In this document: positions 22,660 to 34,653 of the stretch, in pieces
Layout: every line of letters begins with the position of its first letter
Numbering within the stretch: the first letter of the stretch is position 1
Assembly (NCBI GenBank): GCA_010093685.1
Contig: MU006220.1
Coordinates: forward strand, 1,457,502-1,521,501
Origin: Ophiobolus disseminans
Lineage: Eukaryota; Ascomycota; Dothideomycetes; Pleosporales; Phaeosphaeriaceae
Direction: 5' to 3'
Length of the DNA: 64,000 nt
The notes under the pieces: generated by a model
What the model was told of the DNA's origin: nothing
Databases searched by the model: none
Seen by the model: the letters and a program-made list of their open reading frames with translations, nothing else
Position numbers and translations under genes: made by a program

Positions 22660-25600
22660 CTAACGCTCTCGGAGCCACCTAAAGATCTTGCCCTTCTCGC
22701 CCGCGCCTGGGGCCTCGATCTGTGTGCTGCGCTCGTAAAGTTCCTGGTAACGGCGTTAATACTATGTGCCAACACGAAAAGGTGACCACTCACGTCTTCA
22801 TCTCTGTAAATCTTCACATCCAAGATCAAGTTGCGTACTTCCTCGCACTTCGGCCAGCTAGGGTAAGGTGTGCCCTGAGCACGCTGCACACCAACAATCA
22901 CCTCACCCATGATCTCAAACTTCCTCCAATTGATTCTCTCTTTTCCAGTTATGCCGCCCAGCGGCGCTTCTTTGCTGTCCCGATTCCCCGCTGCTCCGTG
23001 GAACACGTTAGTACCAGGGTGGGGCGCCAAAGTTGAGTCGGTCTTCTTCTTATCACCAACAAACGTCGAATTGCCTTCAGAGGCTGATACGAGGTCGCGC
23101 CGGTGTAGCGGGATATATGGTATGCGCTCCCCCGAGCTGTTCTCCCATGCCAGTCGGTATGCGAAATGAGATTTTAGAGATCCCATTAGAATGTCGAGCT
23201 TCATGAAGTCATGCATCGTTGCTTGTGGAATCAGATCTCGCGTCGCGTGCAAGCGCTGAACTGCTGTACCGTTGACTCCCGCGATAACAGCCCCAAGCGC
23301 ATTGTAGTTGTTAAGCTTCCGAAGTTGTCGAGCAATCTTCATCCACTTTTCAAGCATCAGCGCTCGGTGTTTTGGTTTGTCGCGCAAGAGGATGTAGTTT
23401 GTGACCAAAAAGGCAACGTGGTTGAAATGGTCAGTCATGCGGGTGACATTCTCGAGATTTTTGCACTTTTTCTTCTCTTCCGCATTCAGGCTGACATGGC
23501 GTACCAAGTCTCGAGGCCGTACAGACGAGAACATGATCCAATCGATTCGAGTGAGCTCTTTGGCAATCGCTTCGTCGGTCTCGCTCATGAGCTGATGCCA
23601 TTGGATCTTCGTTAACGGCTTGATGGGGTTCGGCTCGAGCTGTCGAGCTAGTCTTTCGTTCTTGTCCACCTGTGAGAGAAGGGCTTGTGAGGAGCCCATG
23701 GATCCGACCGTCGAATTTGTGGTTCTTGACCCACCAGTGAGTATGCTGCTCCGCGCAACCGACGTACGATCTCCACTCATGGACATGTAGCCGAACGATC
23801 TAGAAAATTCACCTTCATCCGAGTCTTCGTCGAGGACATTGTGATGAAATGTTGGAATTTGGTCGTTTTGTGCGCGTTGACGATCGCTACAGGCCCACTC
23901 TGTGTCGTCGTCCTCGGTCACCCATTCCAAATCACGAAAGATCTCGCTTGCCGCAACAGAGTATTCGCGATTTGTTGCTAAGGCTGTTGCCAGCTTCCTG
24001 ATGAGCCTGCGGGTGGTAGGGTACGCAAAGTCGCCCGGATAGTGGGAGACCCATTCTTGCAGAACAGCCAGATGCCGGTACTGCTCTTTGAAGCGCAATA
24101 GCTGATTGTCCTTGTCTTTGCTGAAAGCTTCGAAGCGCTTGAGAAATGCTTCAAGTAGCTGTCCAGGCGTGGCAAATCTTCGATACAGCGCAAGAAATAT
24201 GTCAACGAATTTTGAGTCATTCTTCGACATGGGCTGCGCAAGTAGGCGGTCGACGAGCTGATCAAATGTGTAGCCGTTCTCGTCAGATGGCTTGATTGAA
24301 TAAATGCTTCGGCCGGTGTCCGAATCTTGGCCGTCCGACTCCTCTGAATCATAGCCTGGGGACTCCTCGGCGTTGAAGAATGTCTTGTTGGCGTCGCTTG
24401 GCTTGTAGCGATGGCCCTTTCCCTCGTTCGAGCCGCGTCGGAAGCGCACCGAGATCTCAGAGCTAGCGCGCTCGTGTTTGCGCCACATGTCTTTGTGGAT
24501 TGATCTGACAGCCGATGAATTCGCCCTCCTTCGAGCCGTGGATGCTTGTGATCGCGCTAGACGTCCGTTACTTAAGTGTTCCGTCTGAGACACAAAGCAT
24601 TGTGCAAGGCGTCTTCAGTTAATCGTATGAAACTGGAACAGTTTACTTACGTCGTTTCGCGGCTATGATAGCCCGCGTCATGGAGGTTAGACACTCACGC
24701 TGGGAGTCGGGCGACATGCACGAACTCTGGAAGACACGGACGTCCCCCAGGAACGACTTCGCCTTCTGCTCCACCACCGCAGGGTCAACTTCGCGATGCG
24801 CCGGGTGCTGGTCGCATTTGCAGGCAACTAAGGTGAATGGCACATGCGCTCTCGAGAGGGTGTCTACCATCGTGTCAGCATGCTCTCGTCGTAATGCCTC
24901 CGTGTACTGACTCATCATGTCTGGGACGCCAGCCAGACTCTCCTTGACTGTCACGTCGTATACTGTGATTGCGCCGTCCACGCGTGGGACGGCCAGCTCC
25001 TGCACCGTCTTGGGCCACTCGATGACGTTGCCCGGCTTGACGTGAATGTCGTCAATCTTGAGCTCCATCAGTCGCACTGTGTAGGATATGCCGTCAATGG
25101 TCCACTTGCGGTGGCACATGTTCGGAGGTGTGGTTTCGGGCAGGCCAAGCGCCTTCCGCATAAACGAGGACTTGCCGCAGCCGGGGGCGCCGATGACGGC
25201 GATATTCATGTCCAGCATGGTGGGCGTCGCGTCGGTGTTGCTCACCTGCGTCCACGTACGTCAGCGCTCAATCACGACAGGCAAAAAGCAACGCAAACCT
25301 ACGCCTGAAGACGGCTCAGAGGGCACGCCGCCCGCTGGCTGGCGGTTCTGGATGTGCGTGGGCGAGAGAGGGCCCTCGGTGTCGGACGAGGAGTCGACGG
25401 AGCTGTCTGAGGCCTCTTCCTGGGTGGCCCCGACGGGCTGGGGGAAGTGGTAGCGCTGGAAGAAGGCGTCGTCGGCTATCTCCTCTCCGTCCTGCGAATA
25501 CAGCGAGGCATTGTCGTCGGCGGCGCCGTTCTTGGGGACGATCGGGGTCGAGTAGGCGCGTCCCTTGAGCGGTGGGCGGTGGGCGGAGGCACTCGTGCTG

Positions 25601-25704
25601 TTGTTGGGTCTTCCCGGGGCCTGCATCGATTCGACGCTCTTGGCCTTCTCGTTCCGCTTCGACGCCGGTGCGTGGACTGCACGCCCGCCTCCTGTTGCGG
25701 GCAT
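22660..25704 (-). CDS. Ras guanine-nucleotide exchange factor with an N-terminal Ras-like domain
   Basis: Exons 25704-25303, 25245-24651, 24556-22794 and 22743-22660, 947 residues. RasGEFs load Ras-family GTPases with GTP at membranes. Residues 1-134 are disordered. Residues about 135-332 resemble a small GTPase: G1 motif GAPGCGKS at 153-160, but the G3 DxxG is not evident, G4 is CKCD (276-279) instead of NKxD, and G5 is SSC. So it is probably a degenerate, regulatory G domain. RasGEF_N lies at about 426-550 (YTFDQLVDRLLAQPMSKND) and the catalytic CDC25 domain at about 670-900 (FSSVRPRDLVRHVSLNAEE, LRKLNNYNALGAVIAGV, IPYIPLHRRDL, INWRKFEIMGEVI). The second intron junction (24650-24557) is the least certain; a different acceptor would change about ten residues. 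The last intron replaces a false ORF end with ELYERSTQIE and a C-terminal WLRER. Confidence 0.9.
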
Positions 25705-27874
25705 GGCTCGGCAAGGCTGGCTAAGATGATGTGTGCGACGTGACAGCTCCCCCAAGCGGCGAAATGGGCGGGGCTCTGGCAGGCATTGGGAGCGTCCAGG
25801 CGGGGAGGGGGCAGCAATCAGGGGGTCGAGGAAAAGCGTCACAGAGGAAAGAAGAGTCAGAAACAGCCTTCAGCGGACGGCCTGCGGTCTTTCGACTTCG
25901 CGGGGACCACCCGTGCTTCACTTCATCGATGTCTTCAACAAGGGTCGCGCTAACCCGCCAGGCCATAGCGCAGCGGGACATTGATCTGGCTCAGGGCTCC
26001 ACCACTCCACCTCCCGACACCCGCTGACTGCAGCCCATCGCTGCTTGGACATGCGCTGCGGCATTCCGTCTGCCCATGCCGGCCAGGCTCTCGAGCACTT
26101 CACGTCTGATCGGTCCCCAGCCATCCCGTGCAACATGAGATGATGTCTGGCACCACTTACCACGCCGGCCCCCCGCATGCCTATCACTCCAGCCCAGCGC
26201 CGACGGCATCAAGTATTGGAAGGGAAATCAGAGACGAATCCAGCAGCAGCACTAACCCGTGCCCGTCGCATCAGCCTCACCGCCGCACGTGTCATGTTCC
26301 CCAATCACAATCTGCATCTCGGAAGTGCCAACCGTATGATCGACACTGCCCTCGGCAAACTTCACTTCCAGCTTTCACCAAGCGTGCATCGTGAACAGTC
26401 CACTTCAGACTCCACAGCGGGGCAGCATGCGCGTCGCAAACTCGGCGTTCGCTGTTGTCACGGGCCAGCCAACCGTGCCTCTCTCCGCGCTATATTATGA
26501 TTCTGCTATAGCCTGGAGCTGCTTGTGTTCAGCTGCTGTCGTGCGCCCTCCTCCATCGAGTGTCTCCTCCGCCGGTTGCTGCCTGGTCCAGCGAGTAAGA
26601 ATGAGCCATAGGCACCATCTAAGACGCCATGTATCATTATCAGATTGGCTTCGACATGTGTAATAGCATGGGCTTGGTCCGTAAGTCCAGCCACGCATGA
26701 ACATGGCTGACTTGCGGTCAACAACCGCGCCTCATTGAGAAATAGAGCGAAACGCAGCATCTCGCGAGTCTTCCTCGGCCCACTCAGATTCGACACGCAG
26801 AACAAGTATACTGAACGGACCAGGACCCAGTGAAGCAAAAGAAACCATGTCTGCAGGACAATGGACGATCATGGAGATCTCCACAACAGCCTCGGCTGAT
26901 CGACACCCTGTCCACATCGGGCCTCGTGGCATGCTGGCTTGAACCTTACCTGCACTCGTTCTCGTCATGTCGTGATGCAGCATTGATGTGCACAAGATAC
27001 GCAAGTGAGGCGAAACGTATGATGTAATATAGCATTCAACCAGTTGAGATTGTTGAAGAAAGCCTCCAGAAATGGTTTCCTTCCTTATCATAGCCTCCAG
27101 ATCTCTGACTTTGAGGAGCCATGCAGGCATGTGGGTTACCTACATATGTGTAAGCCACCACAATCACAGCATCGACATCACGGGAACGGATATCGCTGAC
27201 GAAGCCTCGAGCCAGTTGATCAACTATGGCTCCGACTTGGACATTGCAACCTAAGTATGCACATGCAAGTGTCAACACATCACGAGTTTTGATACCCACC
27301 TTCTGAAAATCAAGCAAGAAATAGCTCGGCTTACACAAAACAACCGAATACGGAATACCATCTGTTCAACGCATACCTAGGGTTGCTTATACGTACTAGC
27401 CCAACAAGGACAAAGACATCATAGTCCGCCTCAGAGACATAGTCTCTCGTCTCTTTTGTGTGGACGACGCCGGCATATCTTATTTTATCGTTTCTATCGC
27501 CCCCGCCCCCAGTATCCGAGGCATCTCCAACACCATAATACTCAACATACGCCTCCCCAGCCCTCACGCTTGAGCTGCTTTGCCTCCCTCACACTGCAAA
27601 ACGTCAAAGCCGTCGCCTTCATATGCGAGCGCGCAGTGACTCGTTCAACGCAACCGGCGCAATGATATACGACCATACTCGATTTCTGAATATCGACATT
27701 GGCGAAATCGGAGCGCAATGTGGAGACACAAAGCATGATAGGTAGAAATGTTGTATTAACTTATTATACCGCATATTCACCAAACTAACCAAACCGCAGC
27801 AAGCAAGACCCCCGAAGCACACTATCCTAGCAATCTAATCTACCTGCGTAAACATTACCACTACCTCTACAGAA
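25705..27874. other. Long intergenic region, no gene supported
   Basis: About 2.2 kb. It holds the promoter of the Ras exchange factor gene and the 3' flank of the next minus-strand gene. Minus-strand frames at 27130-26732 and 27338-27036 are 100-130 residues; the second contains VDQLARGFVSDIRSRD and a possible intron (GTGGGT to CTTAG, about 27300-27255). I do not recognise them and find no start or partner exon, so they are not called as genes. Confidence 0.4.
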
Positions 27875-29425
27875 TTACCACCACCTCCCCACCCCCCATC
27901 CAAACAACCCCCCAAAACACCCCCTCTCCTTCCTCTTCCCCATCCCCTTCCCCATTCCTTCGCCCTTCTCCTCCTCCCCACCCGCCCCCTTCCCCGCCTC
28001 CAACAACTCTCTCTCCCTCACCCTCTCCATTTCATTCGCGCGTCGCACCCGCTCCTTGACTCTCGCGCGCTGCACGCCAACGAAGTCCGCCTTCGCTTCG
28101 TCGCGCTCCGATTTCCACTTCGTGAGGGACTCGCGGTCGGGGATGGCGCCAGGGGTAAGCGTGGGCGTTAGCTCGGTGGATGTGCGGCGGGATAGGTGTG
28201 CTTTGGGGGGGTGTTGGATGCTTGAGGTTGAGCGGCGGCGGTGGGAGGAGGGGGATGGAGAGGGGTGTGGGTGTGGATGATTTGAGTGGTGGCGGTCGCG
28301 AGATGCGATTGAGGATTGTGAGGAGTGTTTCGTAAGAGCGGGATGGTTGTGGTTCGAAGTAGTGTGTGCGGATAAGGACTTTGGTCGTGGCCGTTTTCCT
28401 TGGCTGCGTTGGTCATGAGGTGGGTTTGAATGTAACGGTGGCGATATGCTGGTATAGCTAGTACGAGGCATTACGTTGGTGTTATCAAGACGCATGAATG
28501 GTAATGACGATGCGCGAATCTCAGGTGGTGCCTGCACGTACATAGGCCCTGGAAGCTGAAACGGGTATCCATTGTGGTAGGGCGAATGGAGCGCGCTGTA
28601 GTACGCATTTGTCGGCTGGGCGCAGCCTGATGGCAACGGAGGCACGCCTTGTAATGTAAAGGACTGCCCCGAGGAACTTGAGCGAGACCTTCGAATTGCA
28701 CCTTCCCTACTGGAGCGGAAAGAGCTAGAGTCGGTACTGGCTTGTTCTGAAGCGTCGGCATTATGGTCGCGCTGACTTGGTTCTTTTGGTATCGATCCGA
28801 CACTCGGTCGCTTCTCGGAGCGTGCCGGCGTACTAGTCATAGAACGGCTATTGCGTAGCGAGTGTTGTTGGCTATAGTAGGACCTGAGATACGGCTGGCT
28901 CGACTTGGGACGAGGCAATGACGATACTTTTGACAACACAGAGTCATTTCCAGTTTGCAAGCTTGGCGTTAAAGGCTCTTGCCGCAAGCTTGTCCCTGAG
29001 AGTGCTTGCTCGGCCTGCATCCTAGCACGTTCTCTTCTAGCATTCCATCCTGCCTCATGCCGTGGTGAACCATTCACTTGAATCCCTCTTTCTGACGCTC
29101 TGCGCTGTACAGCTGTTATGTGTGTTGTTGGCAATGGAGGCGGAGATCGAGTTTGGACACATTCAGGCCTCGCACAGTACTGTGGCAGACTTTGTCTCTT
29201 GCTAAGATTGGGCGTCTTCCGATCATGGGATAGATCGCCAGGGCGACCTGCCAGTGCCATTTTTCCATTGACGATAGAAGTCCTAAATTCTGTCGGTGCG
29301 GCCTCGGTTGCTGAGAGCTCACTGATCGTCTGCAGTGTTCGTCTCCGCTCTTGCATTTGTCGTCGTTTGGTAGCCTGAGAATCGACGACCGGAGGTCCCC
29401 GAGGTTGTAGCTTTTGAAGAGGCAT
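27875..29425 (-). CDS. Unrecognised, largely disordered protein
   Basis: Single exon; from the ATG at 29425 (MPLQKLQPRGPPV) it has 516 residues, while an earlier in-frame ATG at 29488 would add 21. Rich in Ser, Arg, Pro, His and Gln, with few hydrophobic stretches: SSSFRSSREGAIRRSRSSSS, HPHPHPSPSPSSHRRRS. The only ordered-looking piece is near the end: a basic helical segment of about 55 residues (LTKWKSERDEAKADFVGVQR, ARVKERVRRANEMERVRE) that could be a short coiled coil, then a Gly/Lys-rich run and a hydrophobic end (CFGGLFGWGVGRWW). The length of the open frame and the amino-acid bias argue that it is real. No known domain recognised. It could be a cytoskeletal or cell-cycle adaptor, but nothing in the sequence proves that. 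Confidence 0.7.
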   Translation of the reverse strand: MPLQKLQPRGPPVVDSQATKRRQMQERRRTLQTISELSATEAAPTEFRTSIVNGKMALAGRPGDLSHDRKTPNLSKRQSLPQYCARPECVQTRSPPPLPTTHITAVQRRASERGIQVNGSPRHEAGWNARRERARMQAEQALSGTSLRQEPLTPSLQTGNDSVLSKVSSLPRPKSSQPYLRSYYSQQHSLRNSRSMTSTPARSEKRPSVGSIPKEPSQRDHNADASEQASTDSSSFRSSREGAIRRSRSSSSGQSFTLQGVPPLPSGCAQPTNAYYSALHSPYHNGYPFQLPGPMYVQAPPEIRASSLPFMRLDNTNVMPRTSYTSISPPLHSNPPHDQRSQGKRPRPKSLSAHTTSNHNHPALTKHSSQSSIASRDRHHSNHPHPHPSPSPSSHRRRSTSSIQHPPKAHLSRRTSTELTPTLTPGAIPDRESLTKWKSERDEAKADFVGVQRARVKERVRRANEMERVRERELLEAGKGAGGEEEKGEGMGKGMGKRKERGCFGGLFGWGVGRWW

Positions 29426-29488
29426 TTTCGGGTTGGTGTGAAACTGTTCTGACAGCCGATGCTTTTCCAGCAGCTTGCAATGCAACAA

Positions 29489-31531
29489 GGCAGAGTTTGG
29501 GATGGAGACTTCCTTGAGCAGGGATTGTGTTCACGTCTTAACAGCTTTTGTTTTGTACTGCTCATAAGTGGAGCGGTAAATGGAATAGCAGAGCCCAACG
29601 TACGGTTCACCCAGCGGAACGGCTCCTGTGCCAATCCTAGGGCACTGAGACGTATCCAGTGCCACGGGTAGCAAAGAAGCAAGGGAGTATATCCGAAGCA
29701 CAGAGATTCGGGTTCTGAAGCCCCTTGAATATGAACGAGCTGTAGCTTACCGACACATTGTCATAGCTCGCGTTAGCGGTGGATCTCGGGACGGAGCTGG
29801 AGGTTGTGTTACGTCCTTGCATATGAATACTTCGGGCGGACTCAGAATCCGTTGGCGTTACACGACCTTCTTAGAGCCGCATGGAGCTACGCAATATCAG
29901 GCTGGATATCTGGCGGTCAAGTGGTGTTGTAAGATCCATTGGGTTGTAGAAATGTGTCAGCTAGGAAGGCCACAACGAGGTAACCTCAGTTGTGGCGAGG
30001 GCTTGAATAAAGATGAGAACGAAAAATTCGCGTAATCAAACAGCCTCAAGCGCTTACATTCCTGAGTACCTGAGCGCAGCTCATCAGGCTCACCAGGGTC
30101 TGCTAGACTTCGTGTGTAAATTGCGTCGGAAAAGTCACTTGCTCGGCGCCTCTAGAGCTTCTAGACATCGCCTGCAAGTTGAATTTGTGTTGATCCCAAG
30201 TAAATCAAAAAGAAAGGGTTAGTTACACTGCAGGACAGCAGGATGAACATACGAGACGGTAGCAGGGCCACACGGGTGCACCGCCAGATCGGGTTTGTGT
30301 AATACGGTATCGGGATACGCCGCAGAAGAGATCCGCCTATGAGTATTGTCACTGTGCCCAACAGCCACCCCAACGTGCTGTCTGCTTAGTATTACGGCAT
30401 ATAGCCGCGCTATCGTGGGGAAAGCGTGCAATGTGGTTGGCCAATTGCCGTTCGCTGCCTCGTAGATATGAACGGTAACGGAGTTACAGCAAGAGACGCG
30501 GAGCATACGGATGAAAAGAAGCCGAGACATGACAATATCTTCTCCGATGGTTGAGCAGCCAAACGATGTCAGTCTTGTAGATGTCGTGGTTGCGGCATCA
30601 CCTCGCCAAGCTAGCCGACGAAGCTGAAGATGGGCGCCTTGGCACGAATCGTCGCGACACCCCCAGCGACCTGAGCTCCTCGCTCATCCCGAGGCCATCA
30701 CCACCTCCATCTGCAATCCGCGCATGGCCTATGACTGAAACATACAATGCAGCAGAATATCAGCGATGCGATGGTCAGATTGTTACCCACCATATTCGAT
30801 GACCTTAGACCTCCAGCTTGATCTCACATGCGGTGCAACCAAGGACTGGTCTTGGCGTGGATCGTCCATGCTGAGTAGAAGCTAAGAGGTATCGATGCGC
30901 TTATGACCAGCAGAACCTGCAGAGCTTCTTCGTTAGCTTTGTCTGTTGTTTGTTTACAATCGCGTCGCCAGTTGTTCTATCCACGTGCCTTCGTGGGTAA
31001 TCCGCGTCTTCGCGAACGCTATGACGAGCGCCTTCGATGTCATGCTCGGCATGGAATAGAACATCGCGTCTAGCCTCGGACAGACACCCAGTTTCTAAAC
31101 GCATCCTAACCCTGGCGAACACAACTCGCCTCTTCAATCACGCTCAGGAATCCGAAGCTGGGTTTTCTATGAAACATCACAGGACCAGCCATGGTTCTAG
31201 AACAAGCAGCCGTGCGATATCAGAGGCTCTAGTCCGGACTCGCAATTCGACCTACGAAGATAAGGAGAACAACGATCGCGAGACGGTTACAGAGCTACTT
31301 GTAGATTACGTGGGCGTAGTACCTCTTCGAGGTTGCGGTGGGGAATTCGCAGTCAACACACCAAGTATCTTGTAATTCTTGGGCTAACTATTACAGCCTG
31401 GTAGATAAAAGAAGAAAGCACAAGAGAAAGGGAGCAGGATGTATAATCGCGTGATACAAATTGAAGTTAACGAGAGTTCAGGTATTTGTGATCGGCTTTG
31501 AAACTCTTACCACCGTCCCAGCTTCTCGCAC
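29489..31531. other. Long intergenic region left of the peptide cluster
   Basis: About 2 kb with no supported gene. Frames on both strands are under 115 residues and overlap. It separates the disordered-protein gene from the first gene of the putative RiPP cluster and is a natural left border. Confidence 0.45.
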
Positions 31532-32427
31532 TCAAGGCACCCTCCCCTCATACTCTTCCTTCCCTACACTCCTCAGCGCTTCCAAGTTCTGCTTATCAGC
31601 CCACTCTCTGATAGGCTCGAACGCCCGACATGTATGCACCTGTTCGAAATCCGGGACCGCAAAGCCCGCTCCTTTGCTGAATACCAAGGGAATGGGCGTG
31701 AGATCACTCCCGCATTGGATGAGCTGCCTCAAAAAGTCGAGACAGTGCTCGAGGTGCATGACATTCTGGACAGACTCATCAACCTGCTCGGTCAAGTTGT
31801 ACATATATCCATCGAGAGTTTGCCGGAGTTTGTTGACACAATGCAGACTGTGAAACACATCTGGACCTGCGCGGTATAGGGCGTCTTCGTCGGACTGATC
31901 CATCTCGACTTGTATTTTGTTCTTCTGCGATGCTGTGAACGCGAGATAGCGGGTGTGGACGAGCTCCTCCCAGTGCGCATCTAGTTCGGGCGAAGGCTGT
32001 CCGACGTATTGTTTGCCTGGCCCTTGATCACGGAACATGGTACCATTGTCGTGGAATTTGATTCCTCCAGTGAACTTGGTCTTATACACTTGGATAAGGG
32101 GTGTCGCAAAAGCTGGGAACTGGTCAGCCATTGAATCGTACTATGCTGAAGAACCGTGAACATACCTATCTCATTTGCGAAGCCATTTTGGAAGTTGCCT
32201 CGCTTTCGCAGTTGGAAATTCTGGGCGAAAAAGAAGGTCGCGAGGCCGGCGAGCACGAGTGTAATTGCGTACAGCGAGTAATTGGTCCGGCGTTTGACGA
32301 TTGGGGTTCGAGTTGGCTCTAGTGTGGCGCCGCTCTCGTCTGAATACTCGGAAGGAGCATCATGGTCTTTGTCGAGGATTGGCTTATACTTTTCAGACTT
32401 GAACGTTGGGAATTTGAAGCTCGCCAT
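31532..32427 (-). CDS. UstYa-type oxidase (DUF3328), long form A, RiPP cluster
   Basis: Exons 32427-32166 and 32112-31532 (intron GTATGT to CCCAG), 280 residues. UstYa-family proteins are membrane-anchored oxidases that cross-link or cyclise ribosomal peptides such as ustiloxin and phomopsin. Seen: a cytosolic N-terminus, one membrane helix at about 50-70 (YSLYAITLVLAGLATFFFA), then a lumenal domain with the two family motifs HSLHC at 175-179 and HLEHC at 207-211, plus the common end ..DLTPIPL and HTCRAFEPIREWA. It is transcribed away from the alpha/beta hydrolase gene and shares its promoter. An in-frame ATG 39 bases upstream would add 13 residues. Its place beside a multi-copy KR-processed precursor is the main reason to assign it to peptide modification. 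Confidence 0.9.
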
Positions 32428-32809
32428 CACTTTCCCTAATCTGGAAGAATTTGTAAAAGACATCATGGAAATTCAGGCCTTGGAGATGCGAACTTACAAC
32501 GAGTTGAACGCTGTGGTTGACATTGAGGTTTGGTATTCTTCCGCATCTGTGTTCCTTCCTCATCAATGCGATGACGGTAATGGCTCATCTCATCAGTCAG
32601 CACCACCACATAAGCCGATTGTCAAGGGTGGGGCTCCCAGGCGATCTTCCTCATCACTCTCACCAAATACGTCGAGACGTGGTCGGCAGTCTGTAATGCA
32701 ACGAGCACCGACGAGGCCCGAGCTGGACCGATCCACAACCTGGAAAGCCTGTGCCAACAGGAAGGATCTTCCACTTCCATCCACTTCTACAACGTCAGCC
32801 TCACTCAAT
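32428..32809. promoter_or_regulatory. Divergent promoter between UstYa-A and the hydrolase
   Basis: 382 bases separate the two divergent start codons. The plus-strand frame of the hydrolase is open through this region, and even into the UstYa gene, so the hydrolase start could lie further left, but the text here (SSSSLSPNTSRRGRQ) is not typical of the hydrolase family. No sure transcription factor site recognised. Confidence 0.45.
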
Positions 32810-33751
32810 ATGCAGTCAATGCAATTCGACATTGCCGCAGCACGTAATGCTCAATGCGATGCAGACGTCGAGTGGGCTACGCGACATCCTCTCGAATCCG
32901 TGGGCTACACTTCACGCTTCTTAACAACCAAGGCTCGCGACGGAAGCGACCTAAGCATAAAATTATCGCATCCAACGTCTCTTCGCCTCAACACTAGGGC
33001 GCTTGAAGGTCCTCTCCCAGTACTTTTTGCCGCTCATGGTGGCGGATACATCTCAGGGTCGCATACTTCCGAAGAAGCATGGATGCTGTGGCCTTTGTAC
33101 GATGCGTTCGATCTGCTCATCGTCAGCGTCGAGTATCGCCTCGCACCAGAACATCAATTTCCAGCCTGGATCGAAGATGCTTGGGATGTTCTACAGCTAG
33201 TGCGTTTGGGTGACGACGCAATTTTCTCGGGACTAGAATTCACGGTAGATCTGGAAAAGATCTTCCTTGCCGGGTCTTCCGCTGGGGCTGGGATCTGCGC
33301 AACACTGTCGCAGATATGCCGGGACAGAGACATTGCTCTCGCTGGTGTCATCCTCAATGTTCCGATGCTATGCGACTATCGGCTCGCTCCTGTATCAGGA
33401 TCACCGAGTTCCTATGAACGATGCTGCGAGGCATTGCCTCATACTCGCGCACTGCTGTGGGTGTGGGAAATGCTTGCGCCATCATCAAACATCAGTGCTG
33501 ATGCGCGCATGTCTCCATTGCTAGGGCGGTGTCTTAGTCTACCGCGACATGCAATTTTTGTCGCCGGTCAAGATCCACTTCACGACGAGGGGAGGGCATA
33601 CGCACGAAAGCTCGAAGAAACGGGGGTTTCCGTTGACATGAGATTCTACAGCGAGATGCCACATCATTTTGCGCAATACTGGGAGCTCGATGCTACTAAG
33701 ACATTCTGGGCGGATTTGCAGGGCATTATGAGAGGGTGGCTTGCTATATGA
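32810..33751 (+). CDS. Alpha/beta hydrolase (hydrolase-3 / hormone-sensitive-lipase type), RiPP cluster
   Basis: Single exon, 313 residues from MQSMQFDIAAARN. The fold and catalytic parts are all visible: oxyanion motif HGGG at 76-79 (AAHGGGYISG), VEYRLAPEHQFPAWIEDAW, nucleophile elbow GSSAG at 155-159 with Ser157, the acid in AGQDPLHDEG, and the His in MPHHFAQYW. These are soluble carboxylesterases or lactonases; no signal peptide is seen from this start. Within the cluster it could hydrolyse, transfer or detoxify an ester or peptide product; the substrate is unknown. Its start codon faces that of UstYa-A, so the two are probably co-expressed. Its 3' end lies 173 bases from the end of the convergent short UstY gene. 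Confidence 0.9.
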   Translation: MQSMQFDIAAARNAQCDADVEWATRHPLESVGYTSRFLTTKARDGSDLSIKLSHPTSLRLNTRALEGPLPVLFAAHGGGYISGSHTSEEAWMLWPLYDAFDLLIVSVEYRLAPEHQFPAWIEDAWDVLQLVRLGDDAIFSGLEFTVDLEKIFLAGSSAGAGICATLSQICRDRDIALAGVILNVPMLCDYRLAPVSGSPSSYERCCEALPHTRALLWVWEMLAPSSNISADARMSPLLGRCLSLPRHAIFVAGQDPLHDEGRAYARKLEETGVSVDMRFYSEMPHHFAQYWELDATKTFWADLQGIMRGWLAI

Positions 33752-33924
33752 GCTTAGGTACAACTTCCAATGGTGGCACATTACGCCAATAAATCAGCAT
33801 CGATTCAATATAAGCGTTCTTCTTTCATGTCACGGGGAGTCGGGAGACGATACATCCTCGAAAGCCACCCAACAAGATGTCAATTGATCATTGAGATCTA
33901 TCATTTCGCGACCCGCGAACAGCC

Positions 33925-34653
33925 CTATCCGCTCCTTACATGACAGCCCACATGGCCCACCACAACACCAATAGGTTGCTCCCGAAAGTCCACTCCCTTG
34001 TCAGTCATCTCCACCAGAAAATCTGCACAATGAAACGTATGATGCTCATCGACTAGCACATCATCCAAGTATTTCCAGCCTTCTTTCCAAGCCATAAACT
34101 GTCGCTTCCACAGCACTGAACAGTGCACAATATGGTCCCGCATGTTGGTGTAGTACTTGGCCACGTCGCCGAGCTCCTCGCGCTTCAGTGGCTGGGTGTG
34201 GTTTGCATCGGCGAATGGGAACCACGTACCGTCGGATTGATATTCTCGAACGAAAGTCTCGTCCGAGCAGAGTGATGGGATCCAGGCATTGGAAAGGATG
34301 TCGTAAACGCATTTGCGCTGCTTTGCTTCCGCGAGTGAGGTACCGCAGGTGAGGTATTCGGTTTCTGTCGCGAGAAAGCCGTGACCGTGCGGTTGAGACA
34401 GTGTGACGGGTGTGCTAGTTATAGACAGTCTTGTCGCTGGGCCAGGTTGCGTCAATGGTGCAAAGTAGTTCAGGAGTAGTAGGGCGACTGCCCAAGTAAT
34501 AGATGTGCCAACGAAGACGACCAAGTGGGTACAAACAGATGATCGAGCGTAGAAGAAGAAAGCAGTGCGACGCTTCCCACCACGAGCGACGAACATCGTA
34601 TCGTGATTGCTTCCAGCCTTGGAGCTGGCAAGAAATGGGCGGGTCTCATCCAT
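33925..34653 (-). CDS. UstY-superfamily protein, short form A, RiPP cluster
   Basis: Single exon, 242 residues. One membrane helix at about 41-63 (CTHLVVFVGTSITWAVALLL). The lumenal part begins with the block CGTSLAEAKQRKCVYDILSN followed by AWIPSLC (Cys103, Cys115, Cys129), then two HxxHC motifs: HIVHC at 174-178 and HTFHC at 205-209. This is the layout of a shorter, common ascomycete branch related to UstYa. I infer an oxidase or accessory role in peptide cross-linking; few members have been characterised. It is divergent from the precursor gene with a 465-base promoter between them, a strong hint of shared control. A second protein of the same branch lies at 39230-40156. Confidence 0.85.
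   Translation of the reverse strand: MDETRPFLASSKAGSNHDTMFVARGGKRRTAFFFYARSSVCTHLVVFVGTSITWAVALLLLNYFAPLTQPGPATRLSITSTPVTLSQPHGHGFLATETEYLTCGTSLAEAKQRKCVYDILSNAWIPSLCSDETFVREYQSDGTWFPFADANHTQPLKREELGDVAKYYTNMRDHIVHCSVLWKRQFMAWKEGWKYLDDVLVDEHHTFHCADFLVEMTDKGVDFREQPIGVVVGHVGCHVRSG

Noticed and set aside
32282..32809. In-frame upstream extension of the alpha/beta hydrolase (176 residues)
   Set aside because: It overlaps the first exon of UstYa-A on the other strand and its residues are not typical of the hydrolase family.
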